55,933 bases of DNA from Pseudomonadota bacterium (GCA_021325365.1 JAJPHF010000202.1:1-55933), one strand, 5' to 3'. Positions 33,155 to 42,508 are shown, numbered from the stretch's first letter. Program-made: numbers and translations. The notes: a model not told the origin generated them from the letters alone.

Positions 33155-34339
33155 TTAACGTGCGCTGGCGGGGATGGGCCTGACTGCTGAGGCAGCGCGG
33201 CGCCGGTTGGGCGCGAGTGGAGGCGCGATGGCATCCCAGGCGGCCTGAATGCGCCTGGCAGTTTCCGCGGCTGTAAACTCCACCGTGCGGGCAGCCGCGC
33301 CGAGCGCTTCGCGGCGCTCGCGGTCGGCGAGTAGCTCGACGAGGCGGTCGGCCAGGACCGCGGGTTGACCGGGAGGAACAAGGATTCCCGTAACCCCATC
33401 CGCGATGATTTCCGCGGCGCCGCCACAGCGCGTGGCGATGACGGGCTTACCCGCCGCCATGCCTTCGAGAACGACGAGCCCGAACGCCTCGGGGAAAACC
33501 GAGGCCTGCACGACCACGGTTGAAGCCCTCAGGATCGCAGGCACGTCCCCTCGCTGTCCGAGGAAGTGGACCGCTTGACCGAGCCCCAGCCGAGCGGCGA
33601 GCCGCCGTAGCTGCGCTGGGTAGGCGGCGTCTAGACCGAACAGGGCATCACCGACGACAAGGAAGTGCGCGGTAGGGAAGCGTGCGCGCACACGCGGCGC
33701 CGCGGCCAACAGGACGTGCTGGCCCTTGCCTGGCTGGAGGCGCCCCACAATCGTGATCAACGGCGCATCGCGGCTGATGCCGAGCTCGTCACGGATATCG
33801 GTCGCGGCACCGCGCAGCAGCAACTCCTGGAAGCGCGGCTTGTCCAGCCCCGGATAGACGACGCGTACCTTGCTAGCCGGGGCGCCGAGCTGGAGGAGCT
33901 GACGCCGCGCGGCCTTGGAGGTGGCGAGGTAGCAACTGGCGGGCACCCGCAGAGCCAGCCAGTTGAGGGGGCTGTGCGCATCCAGAATCTCGTGAACGTG
34001 CCAAACACAGGGCTTGCGGTGTAATAGGGCTGCCAGACCGGCGACGATATGCGCCTTGGCCCCATTCGCGTGGACGACCGCTGCTCCGGTTCGCCGGATC
34101 GCGGTGCTGCAGCACCGTACCGCGGCAGCGAGCGTCCGGGGGTCGCGGTAGCGACCGGCGGGGTGATGGGTTACGATGGCGTGCGGCGCCGCCTCCTGGG
34201 ACAGGGAGCCGGGAGCGGCTAGGACGAGTAGGTGGGCCTCCCAGCGGCTGACATCTCGCAGGCGCAGGGTGTCCAGAAGAACTCGCTCGGCCCCGCCGAC
34301 CTCGCCCACCGATTCGACGAGCAGGACGCGGCGCTTCAT
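33155..34339 (-). CDS. Glycosyltransferase family 4 (GT-B)
   Basis: This 394-residue protein begins MKRRVLLVESVGEVGGAERV, the classical GGxE loop of GT4. The donor domain carries ITIVGRLQPGKGQHVLLAA, VVYPGLDKPRF and EAFGLVVLEGMAAGKPVIA (EX7E with Gly after the second Glu). The ATG overlaps the stop of the O-antigen-ligase-like gene as ATGA, so the pair is translationally coupled. The tail after residue 370 is Ala/Arg-rich and unconserved. Confidence 0.88.
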   Translation of the reverse strand: MKRRVLLVESVGEVGGAERVLLDTLRLRDVSRWEAHLLVLAAPGSLSQEAAPHAIVTHHPAGRYRDPRTLAAAVRCCSTAIRRTGAAVVHANGAKAHIVAGLAALLHRKPCVWHVHEILDAHSPLNWLALRVPASCYLATSKAARRQLLQLGAPASKVRVVYPGLDKPRFQELLLRGAATDIRDELGISRDAPLITIVGRLQPGKGQHVLLAAAPRVRARFPTAHFLVVGDALFGLDAAYPAQLRRLAARLGLGQAVHFLGQRGDVPAILRASTVVVQASVFPEAFGLVVLEGMAAGKPVIATRCGGAAEIIADGVTGILVPPGQPAVLADRLVELLADRERREALGAAARTVEFTAAETARRIQAAWDAIAPPLAPNRRRAASAVRPIPASAR

Positions 34340-35805
34340 TGCGACGCTCCGTGCATCGGCGCTCTGCCCCGGGCGACGGGGCTCCGCCCGGCCTCCGGCG
34401 GGTCGGCTACGGTCGCGGCTAAGGATGCGGCCGCTCCGCTGAGAAACCAGACAGGCAGCGCATCGATCGCGAGCTCGTAGCCGCCGATGGTGGCGAGCAT
34501 CTGATAGACCAGAATCGCGGCGAGCAAGCTGGCGGTACTCGCCGCGCCTGCCCGGGACGCCCGAGCCTGAGCGCGGAACGACGTGAGGCAGAGGGTCCCG
34601 AAGAGCCAAAGATAGGCGATGAGCCCGACGAGGCTCAGGTCGGCCACGACCTTGGCGAGGGGTACCTCGATAAACAGCGGAATCGAATTGGCCACGTAGC
34701 GCGTGCCAAGGGACGTGGCACCCACGCCCAGCCCGATAGGCGCATTTTCGAGCGCGATAACCGTGTAGCTCCAGAAAGCCTCCGCATGCGAGCCGAAAAC
34801 GTTGCCCCGGTTCTCGCTTAGCTCGCGCACGCGCTCAAGGCCGGCAGATCCCGTGAGCAGGCCGACGACGAGCATCACTAGGCCGAGGGTGAGCGCCGCG
34901 ACCGGCACCGTCCAGAGCTTGCCGCGGAGCGCCAAGATCAGGGCGACCGCTGGGGTGAGCAAGAGGTAGGAGGCACGCTGGCCCTCGATAAGCTCGACCC
35001 CTACTAGGAGTGCCAACAACCCCCAAAGGAGGGCGCGCCGGCGACCGGTCGTGCCCAGCACCATGCCGACGCTCAACAGGATCACGACTGATAGGAACTC
35101 GGCGAAGTGGGAGGGCCAGCTAAACGTCGCGTTCGGCCGGAAGATCCAATCCGAGGAGCCAAACGTCACGAAGGTAGCGTTCGCGAACGCCTGCCCCTGA
35201 CTGGCATAGGCGCTCGGCCCAAGACGGTACTGATATACGGCGAGCGCGCAGATGGGCACGGCGCAGATCAGCACGAACCAGACGAAGCGCCGGACGTCTT
35301 GCTCGGTCTGGAGCATCTCCCGGGCCACATAGTAGAGCGGCAAGTAGAAGATCCACGTGCGCAGGCCGATCAGCGCCTGCTCACCGTTGATGACGAACGG
35401 GTTCAGCGCCTGGATCAACGCGATCGCCATAAAGACCGCGAGCGGTACATTGACCGGCGTCGCGGGAACGATGGACTTGCCCGCAAGCAGCCGACCACCG
35501 AAGACACGTAAGTAAATTGCCGCGATCATCATATCTTTGAGGACCAGCACGCTGGGAGTATCGAAGCGATTGCGGAGATAGCCCTCGACGAAGAGGACCA
35601 GAAACACGCCATAGACCGCGGGACGCCAGTAGACCAGGCAGAACAGAAACACGGCCGCCGCGACCAGGTAGAGGCCGAGCGCGGAATACTGCTCATGCAC
35701 CGCGGCCGCAGCAAGCACGGCGGTCAGCACCGCGGCGCCGAACACGAGGCCGACGATCATCGCGCCCTGATACGAGCGAGGGACGGAGGCACGAGCCGCG
35801 ATCAA
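34336..35805 (-). CDS. O-antigen ligase / Wzy-like polymerase family membrane protein
   Basis: This protein of about 489 residues has roughly twelve hydrophobic segments and a large periplasmic or extracellular loop before the last membrane spans. That loop includes RVRELSENRGNVFGSHAEAF and ENAPIGLGVGATSLGTRYV, the Wzy_C/O-antigen ligase region with the typical G.G.G pattern. Earlier blocks are NPFVINGEQALIGLRTWIFY and FRPNATFSWPSHFAEFLSV. The start is probably the TTG at 35805, which overlaps the upstream stop as TTGA and follows GGAGG; an ATG at 35760 is the alternative. It would join repeat units or ligate the glycan to a carrier. A Wzy-class protein in a locus that also has Wzm/Wzt is noteworthy. 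Confidence 0.85.
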   Translation of the reverse strand: MIAARASVPRSYQGAMIVGLVFGAAVLTAVLAAAAVHEQYSALGLYLVAAAVFLFCLVYWRPAVYGVFLVLFVEGYLRNRFDTPSVLVLKDMMIAAIYLRVFGGRLLAGKSIVPATPVNVPLAVFMAIALIQALNPFVINGEQALIGLRTWIFYLPLYYVAREMLQTEQDVRRFVWFVLICAVPICALAVYQYRLGPSAYASQGQAFANATFVTFGSSDWIFRPNATFSWPSHFAEFLSVVILLSVGMVLGTTGRRRALLWGLLALLVGVELIEGQRASYLLLTPAVALILALRGKLWTVPVAALTLGLVMLVVGLLTGSAGLERVRELSENRGNVFGSHAEAFWSYTVIALENAPIGLGVGATSLGTRYVANSIPLFIEVPLAKVVADLSLVGLIAYLWLFGTLCLTSFRAQARASRAGAASTASLLAAILVYQMLATIGGYELAIDALPVWFLSGAAASLAATVADPPEAGRSPVARGRAPMHGASQ

Positions 35806-36959
35806 GCCGCCACCTCCAGAAACTGCCGCGCGATGGCTTCCCAGGTGAAATGGCGCAGGTACAACCGGCGGGCGCCGTCGCTCAGGCGCGCTCGGAGTGC
35901 CGGCGACGCGAGCACCAGGCGCACGCGCTCGGCGAGGGCGCCCGGGTTGTCGTCGGGCGCGAGCATAATGTTCTCGCCATTGACGAATATCTCTGCGGTT
36001 TCCGGTCCACGATAGGCGACGATTGGGAGGCCGTGAGCCAGGGCAGCTACGAGGGCCGTGCTCCGCGTGGAGGCGCCGACATCCCGGGTGTGAACGTACA
36101 CGTCGAGGGCAGCGAGAGCGCACGAGGCGTCGCGCGGTGCGATGTAGCCCGTCAGCTTGATGCGGTCGGCAACCCCGAGCCGCCGCGCCAGACCCAGGAC
36201 CGTCGTTTGTCGTCGCGCGTCGGTCGGCAGGCCGCCCAACAAGGCCAGGTGTGTGGATGGCAGGTCGCGCAACAGGGCGACCAGGCGCTCCGGGCGCTCG
36301 CCGATGCCGAGCGGGCTGAGACTGCCCAGCAGCGGCTCTTCTCCCGCGCCGAGCGCTCGTCGCATGGCCGCCCGCTCATGCGGGCTGCTTGCGCTCGGCA
36401 CGATGTTCGCGCCTACCGGCACGACTCTCGGCGCCAGGCGATGATGAGTCCAAGCGCGGAGCAGGTCCGCGTATCGCTGGTTCGTCACTACCAGCCGATG
36501 GCAGCCCCACGCCAGCAGCCCCAGCTGCGCGCGGTGTGCGGCCGCCTGGACGGCGCGTCGTGGGTGGAGGGACCACCCGAGAGCCAACTCGTGCATGACG
36601 CCGACAATACGGGCGCGAGTCACGCGGCGGAGCGCCAAGGGAAGCAGCGCGATCGCGGGGGCCACGCCGCCCCGGCCGTACATCGCCGGCACGTACTGCA
36701 ACCCGACGACATCCGGCGCCGTGTCGCCCAGCTGGCGTGCGGCCGACACGATGCTCCGCATTCCCCAGTCCGCGAGTGTGGGCGCCACGTCCACCGCGGT
36801 CGGCCGCTGCGGTGCGCCAGCGGCGCCGCGCGTGCGCCGCGAGGTAAGCACCTGGATGCTGTGGCCGAGGTCCGCCAGAGCGTGCCCCAGATGGCAGGTG
36901 TAGTCCGCCACGCCACCCGCGGTAGGCGGATAGTCGGCGGACACGAGCGCGATCTTCAC
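35802..36959 (-). CDS. Glycosyltransferase family 4 with altered EX7E motif
   Basis: This 385-residue protein has an N-terminal VKIALVSADYPPTAGGVADY and VVGLQYVPAMYGRGGVAPAI. The donor side has VVPVGANIVP and then TRDVGASTRSTALVAALAHG where family members normally show EX7E; both glutamates are replaced (S/R and A). A Glu appears later in YRGPETAEIFVNGENIML. A related GT4 subgroup carries this STRSxxLxxALAHG form, so the enzyme may still be active with a different donor contact. The start is a GTG overlapping the methyltransferase stop (GTGA). Donor unknown. Confidence 0.82.
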   Translation of the reverse strand: MKIALVSADYPPTAGGVADYTCHLGHALADLGHSIQVLTSRRTRGAAGAPQRPTAVDVAPTLADWGMRSIVSAARQLGDTAPDVVGLQYVPAMYGRGGVAPAIALLPLALRRVTRARIVGVMHELALGWSLHPRRAVQAAAHRAQLGLLAWGCHRLVVTNQRYADLLRAWTHHRLAPRVVPVGANIVPSASSPHERAAMRRALGAGEEPLLGSLSPLGIGERPERLVALLRDLPSTHLALLGGLPTDARRQTTVLGLARRLGVADRIKLTGYIAPRDASCALAALDVYVHTRDVGASTRSTALVAALAHGLPIVAYRGPETAEIFVNGENIMLAPDDNPGALAERVRLVLASPALRARLSDGARRLYLRHFTWEAIARQFLEVAA

Positions 36960-37753
36960 GCGACCTTGCGCAAAACGACGATCTGCTTGTAGCCGTAGGG
37001 TCGCAGCGGAGGAAGACACCGATAGACGAGCTGATCGAGACGCTCACAGGCGACGTTGACCGGGCGATTGCGATAGCCGAAGAACTTCATGTCGACGAGA
37101 CGGAAGCACTCGAAAACTGGATAGTGCACCTCGACCGCGCCGTCAAAGATCTGGCCCAGCGCCCGTATGTCCTGGCGCCTCAGAGGGTATTCGTCGTCGG
37201 TGCTCCACTTGGGGATACCGAAGTGACCACACAGGTGGCGGGCGAGCATCAGCACGGGATTATTTGCGTTGTTCTCCTGGAACACTGCCCAACCACCTGG
37301 ACGGAGAACCCGCTTGATCGCGTGGCCGGCCTGGCTCACGTCGAGATGGTGGAGAATATCTTGGCCGTGTACCAGATCGAACGACGCATCGGGGTACGCG
37401 AGCGCGTAGGCCGACATCACCTGGGCCTCAACGCGCTGACCCACGCCGCTGGCCCGTGCTCGCTCGCGCGTGATCTCGACGCAACGAGCGGAGACGTCCA
37501 CAGCGGCCACACGGGCGCCGCGCAAGGCCAGGAGCGCACTGGAATGGCCAACCCCGCAGCCCAGATCCAATACCCGCTTGCCGCGCACATCTCCCAGCAG
37601 GCGCAGCCGGGCGCGCGCGTAGGGGTCTAGCCCACCCGTCTGGACTGGTTCCACGGAGACAGTACTGGCAAACGCGTCCCAGAAATGGCTCTCGCGCGCT
37701 TGCTCGCGCGCGGCGCGCTCGTCAGCGAGTCTAGCCTGTACCGACATGCCCAC
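36956..37753 (-). CDS. SAM-dependent methyltransferase (Methyltransf_11/25)
   Basis: This 265-residue protein has motif I VLDLGCGVGHSSALLALRGA, motif II VAAVDVSARCVEITRERA and motif IV-like FDLVHGQDILHHLDVSQA, then VLRPGGWAVFQENNANNPVL. The C-terminal part (about 185-265) is a substrate-side extension. It follows the GT2 copy 3 by 85 bases and overlaps the next GT4 start. O-methylation of a glycan terminus, which stops chain growth in some ABC-exported polymers, would be a fitting role, but this is inferred. Confidence 0.85.
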   Translation of the reverse strand: MGMSVQARLADERAAREQARESHFWDAFASTVSVEPVQTGGLDPYARARLRLLGDVRGKRVLDLGCGVGHSSALLALRGARVAAVDVSARCVEITRERARASGVGQRVEAQVMSAYALAYPDASFDLVHGQDILHHLDVSQAGHAIKRVLRPGGWAVFQENNANNPVLMLARHLCGHFGIPKWSTDDEYPLRRQDIRALGQIFDGAVEVHYPVFECFRLVDMKFFGYRNRPVNVACERLDQLVYRCLPPLRPYGYKQIVVLRKVA

Positions 37754-37838
37754 TTAACTCCCCGCTAGACGCGTCGCTTTTCGCCCGATCCGTTGGCCAC
37801 CAGCGCGTGCTCACGAACGCCGCCGTACGGCGGAAGGG

Positions 37839-38828
37839 CTACCAGGCAGGGACCGGCCACCAGCGAGCCAGGAGGCGTGTCTGGAGGTCCGCCCAGCGCA
37901 GCCACCAGGCCCCGAGCTTTGTGGCGAGGCGATAATTGATCGCGCAGCCTGGCTGGGTCGCCAGGTCGCGCCGCTTTTCGAAGATGCGGCGGGCTTGCCG
38001 GGCGAGGCCGGGAGGGCTGTCCAGGGCGCTGAGCGCAATGACCATGACGGAAAGCGCCGAGGGCGAGAAGTCGCGGGTTTCTGCCTCTAGATCCCGCAGC
38101 GCCCCGGCTGCGTACGCCCGCTTCGCTAGCTCGCGGATGACATAGAGCCAGTGCGCCTTGCCGCGGCTGTTGCGATAGCCATATGTGTCATTGCCCTCGT
38201 GCCATCGGTATCTCGCCCCGAGCCGTCCGTCGAAGAGAAAGGGGCCGCGCAGCGCTAGCTGCCCGCACCAGAGATACTCCGGGCACCACGGCCAGGACTT
38301 ACCGCCCCAGAACAGCCCCTCTAGGGCCTCCCGCCGGAACACCACGGAGGAGGCTTGGACGGGGCAACCGCGCAGCCAGATAGCGTATCCCATCTCGCGC
38401 CAACAACAGAGCTTCAAGGCGTCGTCAGTGCTCCAGCTTGGCTTGAAAATGCCGGTATTGTCCCCAAACCACTCCACTGGACAGCTGTAGAAGGTAGCGT
38501 CTGGGTGCTGCTCGAGCGCCTCGACGGCGTCCCGCAGATGGTGCGGAAGCCAGAGGTTGTCGTCTTCCAAGAACGCGACGTAACGTGTCGCGGGCGTGCA
38601 GAGCGCCGCACGCCAGTTCCGGCGCACCCCGACGTTAACCGCTTGCTGTAGCAGCCGGATGCGGGAATCCTTGTAAGACGCGATCTGCGCTTCGATGTCG
38701 TACGGTGACTTGTCGTCCACGACGAGGACGTCAAAGTCTTGCATGCTCTGCGCTAGGACGGATTCTAGCGCCTCGCGCAGATACGCGGGACGATTGTACG
38801 TAGCGATGGCAACGGTCACCAGCGACAT
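37839..38828 (-). CDS. Glycosyltransferase family 2, FWGGK subgroup, copy 3
   Basis: This 329-residue protein has LVTVAIATYNRPAYLREALE, VLVVDDKSPYDIEAQIASYK, FLEDDNLWLPHHLRDAVEAL, GLFWGGKSWPWCPEYLWCGQ and a C-terminal LLARWWPVPAW. It is nearest to the plus-strand copy at 11297 (shared GCPVQ.SSVV, KAHWL, LVIALSA/MVIALSA and WWPVP blocks) and more distant from copy 2 at 31032. It overlaps the end of the upstream GT4 by 13 bases. The subgroup signature WGGKxWPWC contributes two Trp residues and a Cys near the expected acceptor side. Specificity unknown. Confidence 0.9.
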   Translation of the reverse strand: MSLVTVAIATYNRPAYLREALESVLAQSMQDFDVLVVDDKSPYDIEAQIASYKDSRIRLLQQAVNVGVRRNWRAALCTPATRYVAFLEDDNLWLPHHLRDAVEALEQHPDATFYSCPVEWFGDNTGIFKPSWSTDDALKLCCWREMGYAIWLRGCPVQASSVVFRREALEGLFWGGKSWPWCPEYLWCGQLALRGPFLFDGRLGARYRWHEGNDTYGYRNSRGKAHWLYVIRELAKRAYAAGALRDLEAETRDFSPSALSVMVIALSALDSPPGLARQARRIFEKRRDLATQPGCAINYRLATKLGAWWLRWADLQTRLLARWWPVPAW

Positions 38829-40060
38829 GGGCGTGCCTCGTCCCTCTGCGGTGGGCAGGGGCGGTGGTTTCGGACCGCGTGCGCGATCAGGCGCTCGAGC
38901 CCGGTCAGGTGCTGACCGAGTGTCAACGTTGCCAGCACCCAGGCGCGCGCACGCCGTCCCATGGCCTCTCGGCGGCCGGGGTCTGCCAGTAGCGTTGCGA
39001 GCGCCGACGATAGGCCCGGGATGTCGCCGGGAGCTACGCTCAGCCCGGTCTCACCGTGGATCAGCCACTCCGGAACTGCACCTGAGGAATACCCGACGAC
39101 TGGACGCCCGCGGATAAACGCCTGTGGCCCTACCTGGCCGTATGGCTCCGGCCACAGGGATGGCACGACAACCACCGCCGCGGCAGCAAACGCATCCTCT
39201 AGATCCCCGCCACTCAGCCAGCCCCTGAACTCGACCTGTGCCGTCAGGCCCAGCCGCGACGCCAAGACCCGGCCGGCGGGCAGCTCCGGCCCGTCGCCGG
39301 CCACCAGCAGCCTCCAACGCCGATGCGGGAGGCGCGCCAGCGCTTGGAGGACGTGGGATAGGCCCTTCTCTCGGCTTACCCGGCCCACGAACAGGACGGT
39401 AGGCTCGGCGCCGTCGTTCGGCGCGGGCGGCGCCGGCGCTTCCGCAGCGAAGGGATAGTTGACCACGTGGACCTGCTCGTCGTGATAGCCCGCCGCGAGA
39501 AAGCGGCCTTTGACAAACTCCGAGATGGCGACGACCTGAGCCCGCTGGAGCCAGGCGCGTGAGGCGACCACGTGGCGGTATGCGCTGAGCAGCGGCCCCG
39601 GCCGCCGGGTGTAGCAGCCTTTGGTATACGCGTTGACGAGACAGGACCGACCGACGGTGTGAGTGCAGGCGGCATTTGGCAGCCGCCACCATTGAGTGGC
39701 CGCAGGGCAGACGGCTCCGTAGTCCTGCGCCATCAATATCGTTGGCACCAAATTCACCAGGAGCCGTCCGACGCCGGGATTGGGCAAGCAGTAGACGAGG
39801 GCTGCATCGGCGCGGGTATCGCGAATCAGGCACTCTAGCTCCGCCAGCGTCTCTGGTACCCGCCCCGTGAAACGCATCAGGCCTGGCAGCTCGACGGCCT
39901 GATCGGCCAAGGTCAACCGCGCTGGATTGCCATCTCGGTAGACGACTACATTCTCCGCCCCGCGCTGCTTGAGGGGGGCAAGAATCTCTTCCAGGTAGCG
40001 GTCGCCGCCGCCGGCTCCCCAGCCAAACCGATCAGCAACGTGCAAGAGCTTCATAGCCAC
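38816..40060 (-). CDS. Glycosyltransferase family 4 with Cys-rich insert
   Basis: This 414-residue GT-B protein has an N-terminal MKLLHVADRFGWGAGGGDRY. A Cys/His-rich insert at about 115-155 (MAQDYGAVCPAATQW, ACTHTVGRSCLVNAYTKGC) precedes a block YTRRPGPLL. A related insert occurs in the GT4 at 41264-42499. The donor domain has VLFVGRVSREKGLSHVLQAL, and LWPEPYGQVGPQAFIRGRPV, where the second Glu of EX7E is Gln. The insert is a known feature of one GT4 subgroup and may bind zinc; that is inference. It overlaps the GT2 copy 3 start by 13 bases. Confidence 0.86.
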   Translation of the reverse strand: MAMKLLHVADRFGWGAGGGDRYLEEILAPLKQRGAENVVVYRDGNPARLTLADQAVELPGLMRFTGRVPETLAELECLIRDTRADAALVYCLPNPGVGRLLVNLVPTILMAQDYGAVCPAATQWWRLPNAACTHTVGRSCLVNAYTKGCYTRRPGPLLSAYRHVVASRAWLQRAQVVAISEFVKGRFLAAGYHDEQVHVVNYPFAAEAPAPPAPNDGAEPTVLFVGRVSREKGLSHVLQALARLPHRRWRLLVAGDGPELPAGRVLASRLGLTAQVEFRGWLSGGDLEDAFAAAAVVVVPSLWPEPYGQVGPQAFIRGRPVVGYSSGAVPEWLIHGETGLSVAPGDIPGLSSALATLLADPGRREAMGRRARAWVLATLTLGQHLTGLERLIAHAVRNHRPCPPQRDEARPCRW

Positions 40061-40091
40061 GAGGCGAATCCCGCATCAATCCGCAGGAGCA

Positions 40092-41267
40092 CTAAACTTC
40101 CACCGGCAATGCATGATCTGAGATGGATTGCTGTGGCCGACTTGCGGGCGCGCTGCTACCTGCCACGCAGGCGGTGTAGACGGCCGCCGTCGCCTGGGCG
40201 GTGCGTTCCCAAGTGTAGGTCTCGGCTGTCGCCCGCGCCGCGCGTCCCAGCGCCTGACGCCGCACAGGGTCGCGGAGGAGCGAGGTGATCGCCTCGGCTA
40301 GCCCGTTCGGCTCGTGGTGGGACACAAGTAGTCCGTTGACGCCCGACTCGATCACGTCCGCCATGCCGCCGGTCGGTGTGCCGATGACCGGCAGGCCAAC
40401 CGCCATCGCCTCAAGAAAGGCGATTCCGAACCCTTCGTACAGGCTTGGAAGCACCATCATGGCGCTCTCGTGCATGAGCGCGAGAAGGTCTTGCTCGCTA
40501 CCCGGCGGCGCGACGCACACGGCCGACCTCGCGGCCTCGGGAAAGGAGGCCAATACCGTCTCGGGCGGCGCGTGAGCCCCCGCCACGATGAGCCGAGCAC
40601 TGGGGTCCTGCTCGACCACCCGCGAGAAGGCCGCGACCAGGTCGCGGATTCCTTTGCGAAACGTCCAGCTGCCCAGGAACAAGATCGTCCGCGACAGCAA
40701 GCGCGCCGGGGGTGCCTGGAGGTACACATCGTCGACGCCTGGCGGCGCAACAGTTACCCCGTCCGCGGTGCGCCAGCCGCGAGCCAGGACGTAGGCGCGA
40801 TCCTGCTCGCAGAGACAGAAGACGTGGCGGGACCAGCGGATCGACCCCTCCACCTCGGCCAGCCGCAGGCCGCCGAACCAGAGCCGGTGGCGCATGCTCA
40901 CCTGCTCCTCCCCCAGTTCCCGTGCGCGCGTCAGTTGCTTCCAATGCAAATGCTCAAGGCCGAGCACGTGGTTGACAACCGGGGGGTAGCCGCGCCGCAG
41001 TAGGCGTCCTGCCACGGCCGCGAGCAAGGCATCGCCGCTGGCCACATGGAGCAGATTATAGGCGCCAAGAGATGCGCGGGCCGCAACAAATAGAGGGAAG
41101 GTTAAATACAGCAGTCGCTGTCGGCGCAGGGGAGCGGGCAGGTCCGAGAGAAAGGTGTAGTCGACGTCGTAGCCGAGCGCGGAAAGGGCAGCACCGAGAC
41201 GCAGGAAGAGCTTCGGCGACCCGAGCGTAACGTCCCTTGGATACGGCTGGGCCAGCATGACTTTCAC
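40092..41267 (-). CDS. Glycosyltransferase family 4 (GT-B)
   Basis: This 391-residue protein begins VKVMLAQPYPRDVTLGSPKL. The donor domain shows TILFLGSWTFRKGIRDLVAA, APPGVDDVYLQAPP and the complete EX7E block YEGFGIAFLEAMAVGLPVIG. The start is a GTG at 41267 overlapping the upstream GT4 stop as GTGA, with GAGG a few bases before; the longer ATG frame to 41504 lies inside that gene. It has 31 bases to the next gene. The residues before the donor domain (SRHVFCLCEQDRAYVLARGW) are typical of GT4 linker helices. Specificity unknown. Confidence 0.87.
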   Translation of the reverse strand: MKVMLAQPYPRDVTLGSPKLFLRLGAALSALGYDVDYTFLSDLPAPLRRQRLLYLTFPLFVAARASLGAYNLLHVASGDALLAAVAGRLLRRGYPPVVNHVLGLEHLHWKQLTRARELGEEQVSMRHRLWFGGLRLAEVEGSIRWSRHVFCLCEQDRAYVLARGWRTADGVTVAPPGVDDVYLQAPPARLLSRTILFLGSWTFRKGIRDLVAAFSRVVEQDPSARLIVAGAHAPPETVLASFPEAARSAVCVAPPGSEQDLLALMHESAMMVLPSLYEGFGIAFLEAMAVGLPVIGTPTGGMADVIESGVNGLLVSHHEPNGLAEAITSLLRDPVRRQALGRAARATAETYTWERTAQATAAVYTACVAGSSAPASRPQQSISDHALPVEV

Positions 41268-42499
41268 TGGGCAACCTCGGCGTAGCGCGGGCGCCCTCGG
41301 TGAGTCGCGTAGCAGGCTTCGTAGACTTGCAGTAGCGTCGCCACGTGCCGCCGCGGATGGAATCGCTCCTCCCAGATGCGGCGGCCGGCCAGTCCCATCT
41401 GGCGCCCCTCCACCGGATGGGTCAGGACGTACTCGATCTTGGCTGCGAAATCGGCGACGTCTGATGGGCGCGCCAGCAGGCCGGTTACGCCATCCTCGAG
41501 CCACTCTGGAATGCCGCCGACGGCGAATGCCACTACCGGTCGGGCTCGCGCCATGGCCTCCGGCCCCACCACCCCGAAGGGCTCGGGGTAGCGCGCGGGC
41601 ACGGCGAGCAGCGCGCTCTCGCGCAACAGGGAGGTTAGCTCGTCGCGCGAGACGTGTCCGAGAAATGCCACCCGGTCAGACAGCCCCAGCCGCACCACCT
41701 GCTGCTGCAGGGCTGGCAGCAGATATCCCTCGCCCGCCAGGCGCAAGCGGGCTGGAACGCTGAGCCGACTGAATGCGTCGATCAACAAGGCGGGGCCCTT
41801 CACGTCGCTCAACTGCCCGACGAACAGAATAGAAGGCGGGACCGCAGCGGGATAGTCGTCGGCCGGGGGCGGCGTAAGCTCGGTCACCGTGGGCGTGACG
41901 ACGATCCGCTCGGCGGGATAGCCGGACGCGACGAGTGTGGCCTTCATGTACTTGCTGTCCACGCCGAGAGTGAGGCCGCGCGCGAAGGAGCGCGCATCCA
42001 AGCAGTCGAGCACGCTGCGCGCGACGCGCAGGGGCCGCCGGGTATGGCAGCGCTCGCGGTAGGCATTGGCGAGGCAACTGATGGCCGGGCCGGTCTGGGG
42101 GCACATGGTCGCCGAGCGTTGGAAGAAGCGCGTGCCACTGGGACAGGTCAGGATATGGTTGTGGACGAAATAGAACGTGGGCCAGCGCGCGGCAATGGCA
42201 CGGACGAGGTGTCCGTTGTTGATCTGGTGCAGATGGACGAGATCCACCGCTTCGGCGTCGAGCACCGCGAGCGCCTGGTCCGTGATCGCGGGGCGCGGCC
42301 GGAGCGAGTAGCTGCACAGACCAGGAATATGGTAGGTGCCGCGGTCGGGCGCGACGACAGACGGGCCGGTCTGGCGCTCATACAGCACACAGGTCTGGAC
42401 GCCGTGCTCCGCGAGAAGGCTGCAGGTGTTCGGCACGGACTGCTCGGTACCGCTACCACCGAGCTGTCCATAAGAATGATTGATGTGAGCGACTTTCAT
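41264..42499 (-). CDS. Glycosyltransferase family 4 with Cys-rich insert
   Basis: This 411-residue protein begins MKVAHINHSYGQLGGSGTEQ. It has the insert HNHILTCPSGTRFFQRSATM with CPQTGPAISCLANAYRERC and HTRRPLRVARS, four Cys in the same order as in the 38816 protein, so the two are probably products of an old duplication. The donor domain has SILFVGQLSDVKGPALLIDA and the full EX7E block YPEPFGVVGPEAMARARPVV. It starts 9 bases after the ABC ATPase gene. Such proteins often act early on lipid-linked acceptors; here that is only a guess. Confidence 0.87.
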   Translation of the reverse strand: MKVAHINHSYGQLGGSGTEQSVPNTCSLLAEHGVQTCVLYERQTGPSVVAPDRGTYHIPGLCSYSLRPRPAITDQALAVLDAEAVDLVHLHQINNGHLVRAIAARWPTFYFVHNHILTCPSGTRFFQRSATMCPQTGPAISCLANAYRERCHTRRPLRVARSVLDCLDARSFARGLTLGVDSKYMKATLVASGYPAERIVVTPTVTELTPPPADDYPAAVPPSILFVGQLSDVKGPALLIDAFSRLSVPARLRLAGEGYLLPALQQQVVRLGLSDRVAFLGHVSRDELTSLLRESALLAVPARYPEPFGVVGPEAMARARPVVAFAVGGIPEWLEDGVTGLLARPSDVADFAAKIEYVLTHPVEGRQMGLAGRRIWEERFHPRRHVATLLQVYEACYATHRGRPRYAEVAQ

Positions 42500-42508
42500 C
42501 GGCGTGCG

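Noticed and set aside
35850..36992. 380-codon plus-strand frame opposite a GT4
   Set aside because: Antisense to a gene with a clear GT4 fold; no motif in the frame.
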